Source: Bacteroidaceae bacterium (lineage in GTDB: Bacteria; Bacteroidota; Bacteroidia; Bacteroidales; Bacteroidaceae). Taken from it: a stretch of DNA of 64,000 nt. Shown here piece by piece: positions 36,268-47,892 of this stretch. The notes under the pieces were generated by a model, which worked only from the letters and a program-made list of their open reading frames with translations, ran no database searches and was not told the DNA's origin. Both the position numbers and the translations under genes were made by a program. The stretch's first letter is position 1. Every line of letters begins with the position of its first letter. Location: the NCBI GenBank assembly GCA_017451695.1, contig JAFTNW010000006.1:84206-148205 (forward strand). Direction: 5' to 3'.

Positions 36268-38889
36268 TTATTTAACAATCTTCTGTATCTCACTCAATTT
36301 ATTGAGTGCTTCAAGCGGAGTAAGGTTGTTTACATCTATACCGAGAATCTCGTCGCGCACTTGCGAGAGCACAGGGTCGTCGAGCTGGAAGAAACTCAAT
36401 TGCATACCCTCGCGGCTGTCGGCGATTTCGGCTGTCGGAGCACTTTTAAGCTCACCACGGCTGTTATTAGCCTCCAATTTACTCAATATCTGTTCCGAGC
36501 GTTTTACAATACTCTTGGGCATACCCGCCAACTTGGCAACATGAATACCGAAAGAGTGCTCGCTACCACCCTGCATAAGCTTGCGCAAGAATATTACACG
36601 TCCATCAATCTCCTTAACCGACACATTAAAATTCTTAACCCTGGAAAAACTCTTTTCCATTTCGTTAAGTTCGTGATAATGAGTGGCAAACAATGTGCGT
36701 GCCCTACCCTTTTGCGACTCGTGGATATGCTCTACAATGGCCCAAGCAATGGACATTCCGTCGTAGGTTGATGTTCCGCGGCCAAGCTCGTCGAAAAGCA
36801 CAAGACTGCGTGCCGAAAGGTTGTTCAGTATATTGGCAGCCTCGGTCATTTCAACCATAAATGTAGATTCGCCTGCCGATATATTGTCGCTGGCACCCAC
36901 ACGGGTAAAAATCTTATCCACAAGACCAATGTGAGCACTGTCGGCCGGTACAAAGCAACCTATCTGCGCAAGCAGGGTAATGAGCGCTGTTTGGCGCAAA
37001 AGAGCCGACTTACCCGCCATATTGGGACCGGTTATTATTATTATTTGCTGCTTGGCGGTATCCAAATACAAGTCGTTGGGTATATAGCTATCGCCCACAG
37101 GTAATTGCCTCTCTATTACCGGATGACGGCCCTGCTTTATTTCAAGCACATCGTCCTCGGAAATCACAGGGCGCACATATTTATAAGCACGTGATACGTT
37201 GGCAAAAGAGAGCAAGGTATCGAGGTTGGCAAGCAGGGTGGCATCCAACTGAATTGATGGAATGTACGATGCAAGGTCGGTTACAAGCTCGTTGTAGATG
37301 CGCGATTCAAGCGATAGAATCTTCTCCTCGGCACCAAGAATTTTCTCTTCATACTCTTTTAGTTCCTGTGTTATATATCGCTCGGCATTTACAAGTGTCT
37401 GCTTGCGTATCCACTCCTCCGGGACATTCTCCTTGTAGGTGTTACGCACCTCGATATAGTAACCAAACACGTTGTTGAAAGATATTTTAAGGCTGGGGAT
37501 ACCGGTGCGCTCGCTCTCGCGCTGCTGCAATTGCATAAGATAATCCTTGCCGTTGTAGGCTATTGCACGCAGTTCGTCGAGCTGCTCGTTCACACCATCG
37601 GCAACCACACCGCCCTTATTAAGCAAGAGTGGGGGCTCGGGGACTATTTCGCGGGCTATACGGTCGCGTATATCAGCACAACAATCGAGCTGTGCACCTA
37701 TCTGTTTGATAATTGCGTTAGATGACTTTTCGCATGCGGCCTTTATGGGTTCTATTGCCTGCAAAGCCAACTTCAACTGCACAAGCTCGCGGGGCGACAC
37801 ACGCGCTGCCGCCACCTTGGAGATTATACGTTCCAAGTCGCCTATCTGGTGCAATTGCTCCTCTACAATATCGCGGAAGGCAGGCTCGCGAAAATAGTAT
37901 TCCACAATATCCAAGCGGTCTTCTATGGGCTTTTTATCCTTCAAGGGGAATACAAGCCAACGCTTTAACAGGCGGGCACCCATGGCGGTAATTGTTTTAT
38001 CTATTACCGAGAGTAGGGGAGTTCCACCATCGTGCATGGTACCCAATAGTTCCAGGCTGCGTATAGTGAATTTATCGAGGCGCACATATCGCTCCTCCTC
38101 AATGCGGGATATATTGCGAATGTGCGATATTTGTGTGTGCAGCGTAACTGCAAGATAGTGAAGAATGGCACCCGCTGCCACTATACCGCTGCGCATGTGG
38201 CTTATTCCATAGCCTTTTAAGTTTTTTGTTTCAAAATGCTTTGTAAGCCTTTCATTGGCAAATTCATCGGTAAATACCCAATCATCGAGTTCAAAAACAA
38301 GATATTTGCTTCCAAAGCACTCCTCGAAACGCCTTTTTTGCCCACGCTCAAAAAGTACCTCCTTTGGGCGGAAATTAATGAGCAGCTTCTCTATGTAATC
38401 AAAAGTGCCCTCGGCTATCAAAAACTCTCCTGTGGAGATATCCAAGAACGATACACCGCACATAGGCTTGCCAAAATGCACCGCTGCAAGAAAATTATTC
38501 TCTTTATAATCAAGTACATTATCGTTAATGGATACACCCGGGGTAACAAGCTCTGTGATACCGCGTTTCACAAGCTTCTTTGTCATCTTGGGGTCCTCGA
38601 GCTGGTCGCATATTGCTACACGCTTGCCGGCACGTATGAGCTTGGGAAGATATGTATCGAGCGCATGAAACGGAAAACCGGCCATCTCCGTAGCCTGTGC
38701 AGCAGGGTTTTTACCATTGGAACGCTTGGTGAGTGTTATACCAAGAATTTCCGATGCTATCACAGCATCGGCACAATATGTCTCATAAAAATCGCCACAA
38801 CGGAAAAGCAGAATAGCGTCGGGGTGTTTCGCTTTCAACTCCAAAAACTGGCGCATCATAGGGGTTGCGGCTGTATCTTTTTCGGTCAT
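36268..38889 (-). CDS. mutS: DNA mismatch repair protein MutS
   Basis: An 873-residue mismatch sensor. The mispair-binding domain has the Phe-x-Glu motif in CGDFYETY near residue 40. Connector, lever and clamp domains follow. The ABC-type ATPase has Walker A GPNMAGKS from residue 621 and the signature [11 protein letters not shown] about 80 residues later. A C-terminal dimerisation tail is present. The open frame runs 89 codons further upstream across the divergent promoters, but [19 protein letters not shown] is the standard MutS start, 27 bp downstream of a -7 box. The tail has a QLSFFQL motif that fits a beta-clamp binding site. Confidence 0.97.
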   Translation of the reverse strand: MTEKDTAATPMMRQFLELKAKHPDAILLFRCGDFYETYCADAVIASEILGITLTKRSNGKNPAAQATEMAGFPFHALDTYLPKLIRAGKRVAICDQLEDPKMTKKLVKRGITELVTPGVSINDNVLDYKENNFLAAVHFGKPMCGVSFLDISTGEFLIAEGTFDYIEKLLINFRPKEVLFERGQKRRFEECFGSKYLVFELDDWVFTDEFANERLTKHFETKNLKGYGISHMRSGIVAAGAILHYLAVTLHTQISHIRNISRIEEERYVRLDKFTIRSLELLGTMHDGGTPLLSVIDKTITAMGARLLKRWLVFPLKDKKPIEDRLDIVEYYFREPAFRDIVEEQLHQIGDLERIISKVAAARVSPRELVQLKLALQAIEPIKAACEKSSNAIIKQIGAQLDCCADIRDRIAREIVPEPPLLLNKGGVVADGVNEQLDELRAIAYNGKDYLMQLQQRESERTGIPSLKISFNNVFGYYIEVRNTYKENVPEEWIRKQTLVNAERYITQELKEYEEKILGAEEKILSLESRIYNELVTDLASYIPSIQLDATLLANLDTLLSFANVSRAYKYVRPVISEDDVLEIKQGRHPVIERQLPVGDSYIPNDLYLDTAKQQIIIITGPNMAGKSALLRQTALITLLAQIGCFVPADSAHIGLVDKIFTRVGASDNISAGESTFMVEMTEAANILNNLSARSLVLFDELGRGTSTYDGMSIAWAIVEHIHESQKGRARTLFATHYHELNEMEKSFSRVKNFNVSVKEIDGRVIFLRKLMQGGSEHSFGIHVAKLAGMPKSIVKRSEQILSKLEANNSRGELKSAPTAEIADSREGMQLSFFQLDDPVLSQVRDEILGIDVNNLTPLEALNKLSEIQKIVK

Positions 38890-38915
38890 CTCTCTATTAT
38901 CGTGTAAATTACTTG

Positions 38916-38923
38916 CGAAGATA
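38916..38923 (-). promoter_or_regulatory. Putative -7 box for mutS
   Basis: The minus strand reads TATCTTCG, the TAnnTTTG variant with C at position seven, 27 bp upstream of the mutS ATG. It supports the start at 38889. Confidence 0.5.
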
Positions 38924-39016
38924 ACTTTTTTCGCCGAAAAAGCGGTAATAAAAACCAAAAATGGATAATAAAAAACAAATTCCCGACGCAAATAACCAAA
39001 AACTACTTTTTTTATA

Positions 39017-39024
39017 TATTTTTG
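39017..39024 (+). promoter_or_regulatory. Putative -7 box for leuS
   Basis: TATTTTTG is an exact TAnnTTTG match 74 bp before the leuS ATG. It predicts a leader of about 65 nt. I see no T-box-like or peptide-leader structure in that leader. Confidence 0.55.
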
Positions 39025-39097
39025 CAGTTTATTACATCTACTATGTAGATGGTAATACCACCAAACGAATAAAATAAATAAAAACATAAAAAGAAAA

Positions 39098-41929
39098 ATG
39101 GGATACAATTTTAACGAGATTGAACAGAAGTGGCAGCAACGATGGAGAGATAACAAAACCTATCGTGTTGTTGAAAATAGCGAGAAAGAGAAATTTTATG
39201 TACTTAATATGTTCCCTTATCCATCGGGAGCAGGCCTACACGTAGGCCATCCGCTTGGATATATAGCATCCGATATTTTCGCACGCTTCAAACGCCTGCA
39301 AGGATATAATGTGCTTAACCCTATGGGTTACGATGCATACGGTCTCCCTGCCGAGCAATATGCAATACAAACAGGCCAGCACCCCGCAATAACCACCGAA
39401 CAAAATATCAACCGTTACCGCGAGCAGCTCGATAAAATAGGATTCTGCTTCGATTGGGACCGCGAAATAAGAACCTGCGACCCCGAATACTACCATTGGA
39501 CACAGTGGGCGTTCATAAAAATGTTCAACCACTATTACGACAATACCACCAAGAGCAGCCGCCCAATAAGTGAGCTTGTTGAAAAATTGAGCAAAGAGGG
39601 TAGTGCAAACATCGATGCAGCCTGCACAAAAGAGGTAAACATATCGGCTGCCGAGTGGAACGCCATGAATGAGAAAGAGCAACAAGAACTTTTAATGAAC
39701 TGGCGCATAGCCTTCCTCAATGAAACAATGGTAAACTGGTGCCCGCAGCTTGGCACCGTGCTTGCCAACGACGAGGTGGTGGATGGTGTTTCTGAGCGTG
39801 GTGGCTTCCCTGTTGTTCAGAAGAAGATGAAACAGTGGTGCTTGCGCGTATCGGCATACGCACAACGCCTGCTCGACGGCCTTGACAAGATTGATTGGAC
39901 CGACTCACTCAAAGAGACACAGCGCAATTGGATAGGCCGCAGCGAGGGTACCGAAATGCAGTTCCGCATAAAAGACAGCGATATTGAGTTCACTATCTTC
40001 ACAACCCGCGCCGACACCGTATTTGGTGTAACATTCATGGTACTTGCACCCGAGAGCGAGCTGGTGGCACAACTCACCACAGCCGAGCAAAAAGAGGCTG
40101 TTGAGGCATACCTCGACCGCACAAAGAAACGTACCGAGCGCGAGCGCATGATAGACCGCAACGTAACAGGTGTATTCACCGGCTCATATGCCATAAACCC
40201 CTTGACAGGCGAGAATATCCCTGTGTGGGTGAGCGACTATGTGCTTGCAGGCTACGGTACAGGAGCCATAATGGCTGTACCAGCACACGACAGCCGCGAC
40301 TACGCATTTGCCAAACACTTCGGCATTGAGATACGCCCGCTTATCGAGGGTTGCGATGTGAGCGAAGAGAGCTTCGATGCAAAAGAGGGTATAATGACAA
40401 ACTCACCCACAGCCGCATTTGCCGCCTGCAAACTCCACCTCAACGGCCTCACAGTGAAAGAGGCTATTGCCGCAACAAAAAAATATGTTACAGATAATAA
40501 TTTAGGCCGTGTAAAGGTTAACTATCGCTTGCGCGATGCCATCTTCAGCCGCCAACGCTATTGGGGCGAACCTTTCCCTATATATTACAAAAACGGCATC
40601 CCCACACCAATACCCGAAGAGTGCCTGCCTCTTGAATTGCCCGAGGTTGAGAAATTCCTCCCCACAGAGAGTGGAGAACCCCCGTTGGGCCACGCCAAAA
40701 TGTGGGCATGGGATTGTGTAAACAACTGTGTAACAAACAAAGAGAATATAAATAACGAAACTATATTCCCCTTGGAACTTAACACCATGCCAGGCTTTGC
40801 AGGCTCAAGCGCATACTATTTGCGATACATGGACCCCCGCAACAACAAAGCACTTGTATCGAAAGAGGCCGATAACTATTGGCAGAATGTAGATTTATAT
40901 GTGGGCGGTACCGAACATGCCACAGGCCACCTCATATATTCACGTTTCTGGAATATGTTCCTTTTCGACCTTGGTGTGAGTGTTAAAGAAGAGCCCTTCC
41001 AAAAACTTGTTAATCAAGGTATGATTCAGGGACGCAGTAACTTTGTATATCGCATAAAAGATACAAACACTTTTGTATCGCTCAACCTTGCAAAAGATTA
41101 CGATGTAACCCCCCTGCATGTGGATGTAAATATTGTATCGAACGATGTACTCGACATTGATGCCTTCCGTGCTTGGCGTCCCGAATATGCCGATGCTGAA
41201 TTTATCCTTGAAAACGATAAATACATCTGTGGCTGGGCTGTGGAGAAGATGAGTAAATCAATGTTCAACGTAGTGAACCCCGACACCATTGTAGAAAAAT
41301 ATGGTGCCGACACACTGCGCCTGTACGAAATGTTCTTGGGCCCTGTAGAGCAATCCAAGCCATGGGACACAAACGGTATTGACGGCTGCCACCGCTTCTT
41401 GCGTAAATTATGGGGTATGTTCTTCGATAAGAACGACAACTACATAGTAACAGACGAAGCAGCTACAAAAGAAGAACTAAAATCACTTCATAAACTCATT
41501 AAAAAGACCACAGAGGATATCCCTGCATTCTCATACAATACCACTGTGAGTGCATTTATGATATGTGTTAATGAGTTAAGCTCTCTCAAATGTAACAAGA
41601 AGGAGATTTTGGAGAAAATCGTAATTCTGCTTGCACCCTTCGCACCACACATAAGCGAGGAGTTGTGGGAGATTACAGGCCACACAACAAGCGTGTGCGA
41701 TGCAGAGTGGCCCGCGTTTAACGAGGAATTCCTAAAAGAGGATACAATAAAATACACTATCTCATTCAATGGAAAAGCACGCTTCACACTCGAATTTGCA
41801 GCCGATGCCACAAATGCCGATATTGAAGCAACCGTGCTTGCCGACGAGAACAGCCAGCGTTATATCGACGGAAAACCCATTAAGAAAGTAATCATTGTAC
41901 CAAAGAAAATTGTTAATGTGGTAATATAA
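39098..41929 (+). CDS. leuS: Leucyl-tRNA synthetase
   Basis: A 943-residue class I synthetase that charges tRNA-Leu. The HIGH motif reads HVGH in [17 protein letters not shown] large CP1 editing domain lies in the middle, containing [19 protein letters not shown] and [15 protein letters not shown], with the aspartate needed for hydrolysis of mischarged tRNA. KMSKS is intact in [15 protein letters not shown], and an anticodon-binding and C-terminal domain follow. It is about 80 residues longer than E. coli LeuRS, with insertions after the first Rossmann half (around 150-190) and near the KMSKS loop, as seen in other Bacteroidales. Confidence 0.97.
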   Translation: MGYNFNEIEQKWQQRWRDNKTYRVVENSEKEKFYVLNMFPYPSGAGLHVGHPLGYIASDIFARFKRLQGYNVLNPMGYDAYGLPAEQYAIQTGQHPAITTEQNINRYREQLDKIGFCFDWDREIRTCDPEYYHWTQWAFIKMFNHYYDNTTKSSRPISELVEKLSKEGSANIDAACTKEVNISAAEWNAMNEKEQQELLMNWRIAFLNETMVNWCPQLGTVLANDEVVDGVSERGGFPVVQKKMKQWCLRVSAYAQRLLDGLDKIDWTDSLKETQRNWIGRSEGTEMQFRIKDSDIEFTIFTTRADTVFGVTFMVLAPESELVAQLTTAEQKEAVEAYLDRTKKRTERERMIDRNVTGVFTGSYAINPLTGENIPVWVSDYVLAGYGTGAIMAVPAHDSRDYAFAKHFGIEIRPLIEGCDVSEESFDAKEGIMTNSPTAAFAACKLHLNGLTVKEAIAATKKYVTDNNLGRVKVNYRLRDAIFSRQRYWGEPFPIYYKNGIPTPIPEECLPLELPEVEKFLPTESGEPPLGHAKMWAWDCVNNCVTNKENINNETIFPLELNTMPGFAGSSAYYLRYMDPRNNKALVSKEADNYWQNVDLYVGGTEHATGHLIYSRFWNMFLFDLGVSVKEEPFQKLVNQGMIQGRSNFVYRIKDTNTFVSLNLAKDYDVTPLHVDVNIVSNDVLDIDAFRAWRPEYADAEFILENDKYICGWAVEKMSKSMFNVVNPDTIVEKYGADTLRLYEMFLGPVEQSKPWDTNGIDGCHRFLRKLWGMFFDKNDNYIVTDEAATKEELKSLHKLIKKTTEDIPAFSYNTTVSAFMICVNELSSLKCNKKEILEKIVILLAPFAPHISEELWEITGHTTSVCDAEWPAFNEEFLKEDTIKYTISFNGKARFTLEFAADATNADIEATVLADENSQRYIDGKPIKKVIIVPKKIVNVVI

Positions 41930-41974
41930 TACCCTGCAAAAGAACATAAAACAACAATTTAACAAACAAAAGTT

Positions 41975-42958
41975 ATGGCTAAATTTTCATTCCCGAGACC
42001 ATCTATAATGTCCGAGGTTAAAAGTTATACAATGATAACGCTCGGCCTTGCATTATATGCCTTCGTATGGAACTTCTTCATGAGCCCTTATGAATTTCTT
42101 ATAGGTGGAGTAACAGGTATAGGTGCCATTGTTCAATATTCAACAAGTGGATTAATACCCATGCAGTATGTATATTTTACACTGAACCTTCTGTTGTTGA
42201 TTGTAGCTATAAAAATTCTTGGCTGGAGATTCTGTATAAAGACAGGATATGCCATTTTTGCAATGACAATCCTGTTGAGCATCACCCAAGAACTTTTGAA
42301 GGATTATAATGCACTTAGCATATTGGGCCCCGACAAGCAGCTCGAAGCTTGCCTTGTGGGCTCAATATTCATTGGAGTAGCCATAGCAATATGCTTCCTT
42401 AATAACGGAAGCACAGGTGGTGTGGATATTGTGGCAGCCATTGTGAACAAATACAAGGATGTGAGCTTTGGCCGCGCAATGTTCTACATAGACGGATTTA
42501 TAATCACAAGCAGTTTCTTTATAATACCTCAAGAAGATATTAAAGTGAGCCTTTCGAGAATGTTCTACGGATATATCACCTTGGTGATAGTGAATGTGGC
42601 ACTCGATTACATGGTGAACAGCAGCCGCCAAATGGTACAATTCTTTATATTCTCAAATAAATACGAGGAGATTGGTTACTACATTACCCGCCGCCTAAAT
42701 CGCGGTGTAACACTGCTTGATTCTGTTGGTTTCTATTCAAAGAAAGAGGGAAAAGTAATAACCACACTCACTCGCGCCAACCAATCGAACCTGCTGTTCA
42801 GCATGGTTAAACAGATAGACCCAAATGCACTTATATCGCAATCTAAAGTGATGGGAGTCTATGGCAACGGATTCGATAAGATAAAGGCCAAAAATATAAA
42901 ACTGCAAGAGACCGATTTCAAGAAAGCCGATGAAGAAACCGACAAAACTCCACAATAA
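41975..42958 (+). CDS. YitT family membrane protein (DUF161/DUF2179)
   Basis: A 327-residue protein with five or six membrane helices in the first 210 residues and a soluble C-terminal DUF2179 domain (about 225-300: [23 protein letters not shown] in two pieces, then [11 protein letters not shown]). [10 protein letters not shown] and [16 protein letters not shown] are the repeated glycine-rich motifs of the family. The molecular function is unknown; transporter-like roles have been suggested for relatives. It is 45 bp after leuS, and its stop overlaps the rdgB ATG by one base. Confidence 0.88.
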   Translation: MAKFSFPRPSIMSEVKSYTMITLGLALYAFVWNFFMSPYEFLIGGVTGIGAIVQYSTSGLIPMQYVYFTLNLLLLIVAIKILGWRFCIKTGYAIFAMTILLSITQELLKDYNALSILGPDKQLEACLVGSIFIGVAIAICFLNNGSTGGVDIVAAIVNKYKDVSFGRAMFYIDGFIITSSFFIIPQEDIKVSLSRMFYGYITLVIVNVALDYMVNSSRQMVQFFIFSNKYEEIGYYITRRLNRGVTLLDSVGFYSKKEGKVITTLTRANQSNLLFSMVKQIDPNALISQSKVMGVYGNGFDKIKAKNIKLQETDFKKADEETDKTPQ

Positions 42959-43539
42959 TGAAACTTGTATTTGCAACAAACAACAAACACAAATTGCAAG
43001 AGGTAAGGGATATTCTTGGTGATAGGGTGGAGGTACTCTCTCTTAAAGATATCGATTGCAACGACGAAATACCCGAAACAGGCACCACGCTCGAAGAGAA
43101 TGCACTTATAAAGGCACGCTGGATAAGCGAAAAATATAATTGTAACTGTTTTGCCGACGACACAGGCTTGGAGGTGGATGCACTCGATGGTGCACCGGGA
43201 GTATATTCGGCACGATATGCAGGCGAGGAGTGCGATTCCGAAGCCAATATGCTTAAATTATTGCAAAATTTAACAGGAAAAACCAACCGCACTGCACAAT
43301 TTCGCACAGTTATTGCGTTAATAATAAATAGAGAGGAATATCTGTTCGACGGAGTGGTGAAAGGCAGTATAAGTACCGAAAAAATGGGGGAGGCAGGGTT
43401 TGGATACGATCCTATATTTGTACCACAAGGCTACGATTTAAGTTTTGCACAAATGGGTAGCGATGTAAAAAACAGCATAGGCCACCGTTACAGAGCAACT
43501 GAAAAATTAAGCATCTATCTAAAAGAAAACTATGATTAA
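42958..43539 (+). CDS. rdgB: XTP/dITP diphosphatase (RdgB/HAM1 family)
   Basis: A 193-residue house-cleaning pyrophosphatase that removes dITP, XTP and related bases from the nucleotide pool. It begins [20 protein letters not shown], and [20 protein letters not shown] holds the catalytic acidic residues. The C-terminal [13 protein letters not shown] and SIGHRYRA are also diagnostic. It is translationally coupled to the YitT gene (TAATG) and overlaps the porZ-like gene by 8 bp. With the MazG-like enzyme and dtd it adds to the quality-control theme. Confidence 0.96.
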   Translation: MKLVFATNNKHKLQEVRDILGDRVEVLSLKDIDCNDEIPETGTTLEENALIKARWISEKYNCNCFADDTGLEVDALDGAPGVYSARYAGEECDSEANMLKLLQNLTGKTNRTAQFRTVIALIINREEYLFDGVVKGSISTEKMGEAGFGYDPIFVPQGYDLSFAQMGSDVKNSIGHRYRATEKLSIYLKENYD

Positions 43540-45847
43540 GAAAATTTTTGCAATAGCTTCAATTCTATTACTGTCGGTAACAACAAAGGCAGCCATAGGC
43601 GATTGGCAAATACACACGGCATACAGCGATGCCACATATTGCCAAGTCGTAGGGAGTAAAATTTATGTACTCGCATCGGGCTCGTTGTTTACATACGACA
43701 AGGAGGATGGTGAGGTATATCTATACGATAGAATAAACGAATTAAATGACTTTGATATATCACACATAGCATATTGCAAAGATATCGATGCTTTGGTTAT
43801 ACTATATAAAAATGCCAATATCGATATTCTATATTCAAACGGCTACGTATATAATATACCCGATTTCAAAAGCAAGATTATTCCAAACAAAAATATAAAC
43901 GGAATAACCATAAACGGCAACAAGGCATATATAAGTACCGGATTCGGATTAGTGGTTGTAAACCTTGAAAAATTAGAATTCGAGAACACCTATAATCTCA
44001 ACTTGAATACATATTGTTCATACTTATTCAATGACCATATATACATTGGAACAGAGAACGGTATATATCGGGGAGCTACCGGCGATAACCTGCTCGATAA
44101 GGCCAATTGGATAAAAATAAATGACTCTAAAATAGATAATTTTACCGATTATAATGAAAAAACAGCCTGTGTTATCGGTGGAAAAGGATTGTTCACTATA
44201 AACGACGATAAATTAGAGACTGTAGTATCTGTTTCATCCTCAAGAAAATATAAATTTTCATACAAAAAGGATGATAAGATATACTTAGGATGGGAAGGAA
44301 TACTCACCATTGTTAATAGCGATGGTACATTCAAACACCATACCACAACAGCCGGTACAAATTATCTTGCAGTAGATGGCGATAGATTCTGGAACTGCAA
44401 AGGCACCAAAGGAATAGTTGAAAATAAAATATCGGGTGCAGCACTTGTAGATGGTGAAAATTACATAACAACAGACACCCCTATACGCAACTACTGCGAA
44501 TACATGCGCTTTGTGAGCGACGAAAAACTGCTTGTAGCAGGTGGTACGCTTAACTACTTCGATATAACATTCTACCCGGGTACACTTATGGAATATGATT
44601 ATACAAACAGTAAGTGGATAAACTTTCCCGAGGATAAAATGAGAGAGCAGACAGGTGTGAAATATGTGAACATGTGCTCGATAGACGAAGATCCCACAGA
44701 GCCGGGACACTATTTTGCAAGCTCATTCGGACAGGGACTTTATGAGTTCCGCGATGGAGCCCTTGTGGCGCATTACAATAACAAAAACAGCCCTCTCGAG
44801 AGCCCAATTCCCGAAACAAATCCGGGAGTAGTAAACTACATACGCGTGCCTCGCGTGGAATTTGATAACGATGGCAATCTGTGGATTGTAAATACCCATT
44901 GCGAAAACATTGTAAAGGTACTTAAAAAAGATGGCACATGGCAATCGCTTTATTACAAGGATATAGCACACGCCGAAACCATGATTGAGATAATGGTTGA
45001 CTCGCGTGGATGGCTGTGGCTCACAACCCTGCAAGGCTGGGAAGGTGGTGGCCTCTTCTGTGCCAAAATGAATAACACACCATTCGATACAAGCGACGAC
45101 CAAACAAAAAAATGGCTCTATAAAATAACCAACCAAGATGGTACAAACTACACTATTAACCAGTTATATTCTATTAAAGAGGATAAAAACGGAGAAATAT
45201 GGGTGGGAACAGATGCCGGATTGTTTGTTATCAAGAACCCGACCAAATTCTTTAACGACGGAATATTTACACAGATAAAAGTTCCTCGCAACGATGGTAC
45301 AGGGCTTGCCGACTATCTTTTCAATGGTGCAATTGTAACAACCATTGAAATAGATGGAGCAAACAGAAAATGGATTGGTACCATGAACAACGGAATATAC
45401 CTTGTGAGTGCCGACGGATACGAAATGATTCATCACTTTACAACCAAAAATTCCATACTCCCATCGGATAATATTCAAAGTATTGCCATAAACGAAAAAA
45501 GCGGTGAAGTATTCATAGGTACAGCAAACGGAATAGTAAGCTACATGAGCGATGCAACGGAACCGGCAGCTACATTACAGGAGAGCGTGGTACATGCCTA
45601 TCCAAACCCTGTAAAAGCCTCGTACAGCGGAAATATTTCCATCGTGGGGCTAACATACGATTGTGAGGTAAAAATAGTCGATGCGGCAGGATATTTAATC
45701 ACAGAAGGTACATCTACCGGTGGACAGTTTATATGGAACGGACGTAACGCCAAAGGAGAGAAAGTTTCAAGCGGAGTATATTACGTTCTCACATACGATG
45801 TGAATGGCGATGAGAGCCTCGCTACAAAGATTTTGATTACCCGATAG
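43532..45847 (+). CDS. porZ: PorZ-like beta-propeller protein with T9SS C-terminal domain
   Basis: A 771-residue secreted protein. It has a signal peptide ([20 protein letters not shown]). Two-component-regulator-type propeller repeats follow ([55 protein letters not shown]). A C-terminal sorting-domain-like fold runs over the last 85 residues ([18 protein letters not shown], then [20 protein letters not shown]). Architecture and length fit PorZ, which in Porphyromonas gingivalis is part of the surface attachment complex and delivers anionic LPS to PorU. I infer that this organism has a T9SS. Another secreted propeller protein of the same fold remains possible. It overlaps rdgB by 8 bp. Confidence 0.75.
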   Translation: MIKKIFAIASILLLSVTTKAAIGDWQIHTAYSDATYCQVVGSKIYVLASGSLFTYDKEDGEVYLYDRINELNDFDISHIAYCKDIDALVILYKNANIDILYSNGYVYNIPDFKSKIIPNKNINGITINGNKAYISTGFGLVVVNLEKLEFENTYNLNLNTYCSYLFNDHIYIGTENGIYRGATGDNLLDKANWIKINDSKIDNFTDYNEKTACVIGGKGLFTINDDKLETVVSVSSSRKYKFSYKKDDKIYLGWEGILTIVNSDGTFKHHTTTAGTNYLAVDGDRFWNCKGTKGIVENKISGAALVDGENYITTDTPIRNYCEYMRFVSDEKLLVAGGTLNYFDITFYPGTLMEYDYTNSKWINFPEDKMREQTGVKYVNMCSIDEDPTEPGHYFASSFGQGLYEFRDGALVAHYNNKNSPLESPIPETNPGVVNYIRVPRVEFDNDGNLWIVNTHCENIVKVLKKDGTWQSLYYKDIAHAETMIEIMVDSRGWLWLTTLQGWEGGGLFCAKMNNTPFDTSDDQTKKWLYKITNQDGTNYTINQLYSIKEDKNGEIWVGTDAGLFVIKNPTKFFNDGIFTQIKVPRNDGTGLADYLFNGAIVTTIEIDGANRKWIGTMNNGIYLVSADGYEMIHHFTTKNSILPSDNIQSIAINEKSGEVFIGTANGIVSYMSDATEPAATLQESVVHAYPNPVKASYSGNISIVGLTYDCEVKIVDAAGYLITEGTSTGGQFIWNGRNAKGEKVSSGVYYVLTYDVNGDESLATKILITR

Positions 45848-45871
45848 GGTAGTATTCCATAGTTTTATTAT

Positions 45872-45914
45872 AAGGAGCTTATTCGGAGTTTAACCGTTTA
45901 AGTTCCTTTTTTAT
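45872..45914 (+). terminator. Probable terminator after the porZ-like gene
   Basis: AAGGAGCTT (45872-45880) pairs with AAGTTCCTT (45900-45908) through eight Watson-Crick pairs and one mismatch that is G-U in RNA. CGG and CCG pair inside the loop. A run of T follows (TTTTATTAT). Confidence 0.7.
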
Positions 45915-46620
45915 TATATGTATGTGAAACCGGCGAGCTTTGCGGTGCACGAAAGGCAAAGTGAGCGAATGATTTTTATTTTGTTATCGGGTCGCTAAAT
46001 AGATAAACGAAGCAATAACATTGCAAATATAGGATAACGCTATTATATATGTAATATATATAATAGTTCATGATGGGTAGATTCCTATCAGCGGGATTTC
46101 AACCACTGTTATTATATATATTTCCTTATTATAAAATTAAAATAAATCAACAACAATAATAAAGCTTGTTGATATTGTAGAGAAATAATTCGAAAAAAAG
46201 TTGTTTTTTAAGTTATTAAAGCAATGTAAATATTTGTCCTTATATTATAAACAAGTTAATTTATTGTATATAAGTGAATTATTTATGTTGTAAACATCTT
46301 GTTGATAATAGCATGTATTGATATTTTTATTGGTTGAAAGTATGAAATTCGGTTAAAAAGCCATTGAAAAAATTATGTGAAAAAAGTGGCAAAATAATTT
46401 GGCTTTTTAATTTAGTTGCGGGCTTAATCAATTACTAATTTTTTCAAAATCAAATTACCATTTTTTACACGCAAGTTATTATTATGTTTTCAACAGCCTA
46501 TTAACAATTTCAACTGCTGTTTTCAACAATAAGATATATTCGTTCAAGATGACAAGAAACATACCAACCACTCAAAATTAAATATATCTTTTTATATTAA
46601 ACTCAGATTATATAAGGTAC
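45915..46620. other. oriC: Gene-free AT-rich region, candidate replication origin
   Basis: About 700 bp of very AT-rich sequence with no open frame, between two convergent terminators. It holds several DnaA-box-like 9-mers: TTTTCAACA at 46487-46495 and 46520-46528, TGTTGATAA at 46300-46308 (complement TTATCAACA, one change from TTATCCACA) and TGTTGATAT at 46167-46175. It also has an 11-bp AT-only inverted repeat at 46040-46066, an ATCAACAA/TTGTTGAT pair at 46146-46173 and an 11-bp TTAAAAAGCCA repeat pair at 46353-46410. An exact parS lies 25 kb away, and base skew appears to change sign across it. A -7 box (minus, TATATTTG at 46031-46024) with a repeat-like leader lies at the left edge. The role is a hypothesis. 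Confidence 0.5.
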
Positions 46621-46654
46621 AAAAAAGGCTGCGATTAATAACCACAGCCTTTTT
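46621..46654 (-). terminator. Terminator after the aminotransferase gene
   Basis: AAAAAGGCTG (46622-46631) pairs perfectly with CAGCCTTTTT (46645-46654) over 10 bp with a 13-base loop. In the minus direction it is followed by TTTTTT-type sequence and lies 22 bp past the aminotransferase stop. Confidence 0.85.
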
Positions 46655-46675
46655 GAGTATTGTTTATAACTCTTG

Positions 46676-47869
46676 TTAATTGAGTTTTGCAAGTGCCTCT
46701 TTAATGCGTCGCATAGCCTCAATGATATTTTCGTCGCTTGTGGCGTAACTCATGCGGAAACATTCGGGTGCGCCAAACGATGTGCCACCCACAGCGGCAA
46801 CATGTGCCTCGGTTAAAAGATACATCGCAAGATCGTCCGAATTGTTTATTGTTTGTCCGTTATAGCTTTTTCCATAGAACGAACTGCATTTTGGGAAGAG
46901 ATAGAAAGCACCCTCGGGGATATTAACTTCAAGGCCGGGGATATCTTTTGCAAGTTTCACAATGAGGTCGCGGCGACGCTCAAACGCCTTTCTCATCTCC
47001 TCCACAGGTTCCTGTGAGCCGTTGTATGCCTCAATAGATGCAATCTGTGATATTGAACCGGGGCCGCTTGTGTATTGTCCCTGTAATTTATTACAGCCTT
47101 TTACAATCCAGTCGGCAGCAGCAAGGAAACCGATGCGCCAGCCTGTCATGGCATATGCCTTAGAGACACCGTTTATAATAATTACTCTGTCGCGTATCTC
47201 ATCGAATTGTGCAATACTCTCGTGCTTGCCCACATAGTTTATATGTTCGTAAATCTCATCGGCCACAATAAATACATCGGGATGCTTTGCGAGAACATCG
47301 GCAAGTGCTTTTAGTTCCTCTTTTGTATATACCGAGCCTGTGGGGTTCGATGGAGAGCACAGAATAAGCATTTTTGTTTTGGGAGTGATGGCTGCCTCCA
47401 ACTGCTCACCAGTTATTTTGAAATTCTGCTCTATGCCGGCAGAGACAATAACAGGGGTACCATCGGCAAGTTTAACCATATCGGGGTAGCTCACCCAATA
47501 GGGTGCAGGGATAATTACCTCGTCGCCCTCGTTTACAAGCGCCATAATAGTGTTGCACACAGCTTGTTTTGCACCGTTTGATACAGATATCTGTGATTCG
47601 GTATATTCAAGCCCGTTTTCTCTTTTTAGTTTTTCTACTATTGCCTTACGCAAAGCAGGGTATCCGGGCACGGGGGAGTAACGCGACCAATTATCTTCTA
47701 TAGCCTGTTTACCGGCTTCCTTTATAGCATCGGGTGTGTTGAAATCGGGTTCACCCACACTCATATTTATTACATCAACGCCTTGTGCCTTTAATTCCTG
47801 GCTTTTTTGCGACATTGCCAATGTAGCAGATGGTGCTAATCTATTGACACGATTGGATAGTTTGTTCAT
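46676..47869 (-). CDS. Class I/II PLP aminotransferase, probably aspartate aminotransferase
   Basis: A 397-residue fold-type I aminotransferase, subgroup I-gamma (bacterial AspAT). It probably moves amino groups between aspartate and 2-oxoglutarate. The PLP lysine is in NGVSKAYAMTGWRIGF. SVGEPDFNTPDAIKEA, SNGAKQAVCN, CSPSNPTGSVY and ADEIYEHINY are conserved, and FRMSYATSDENI gives the substrate-carboxylate arginine. Specificity for aspartate over aromatic or prephenate substrates is not certain. It is the last gene of the minus-strand run permease-ribBA-aminotransferase, 23 bp after ribBA. Confidence 0.9.
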   Translation of the reverse strand: MNKLSNRVNRLAPSATLAMSQKSQELKAQGVDVINMSVGEPDFNTPDAIKEAGKQAIEDNWSRYSPVPGYPALRKAIVEKLKRENGLEYTESQISVSNGAKQAVCNTIMALVNEGDEVIIPAPYWVSYPDMVKLADGTPVIVSAGIEQNFKITGEQLEAAITPKTKMLILCSPSNPTGSVYTKEELKALADVLAKHPDVFIVADEIYEHINYVGKHESIAQFDEIRDRVIIINGVSKAYAMTGWRIGFLAAADWIVKGCNKLQGQYTSGPGSISQIASIEAYNGSQEPVEEMRKAFERRRDLIVKLAKDIPGLEVNIPEGAFYLFPKCSSFYGKSYNGQTINNSDDLAMYLLTEAHVAAVGGTSFGAPECFRMSYATSDENIIEAMRRIKEALAKLN

Positions 47870-47892
47870 ATAATAGTTAGTTTTTATTATTT

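Noticed and set aside
38890..39156. 89-codon N-terminal extension of mutS
   Set aside because: It crosses the mutS -7 box and the divergent leuS promoter, and the extension is hydrophobic with no match to MutS. The ATG at 38889 fits the family.
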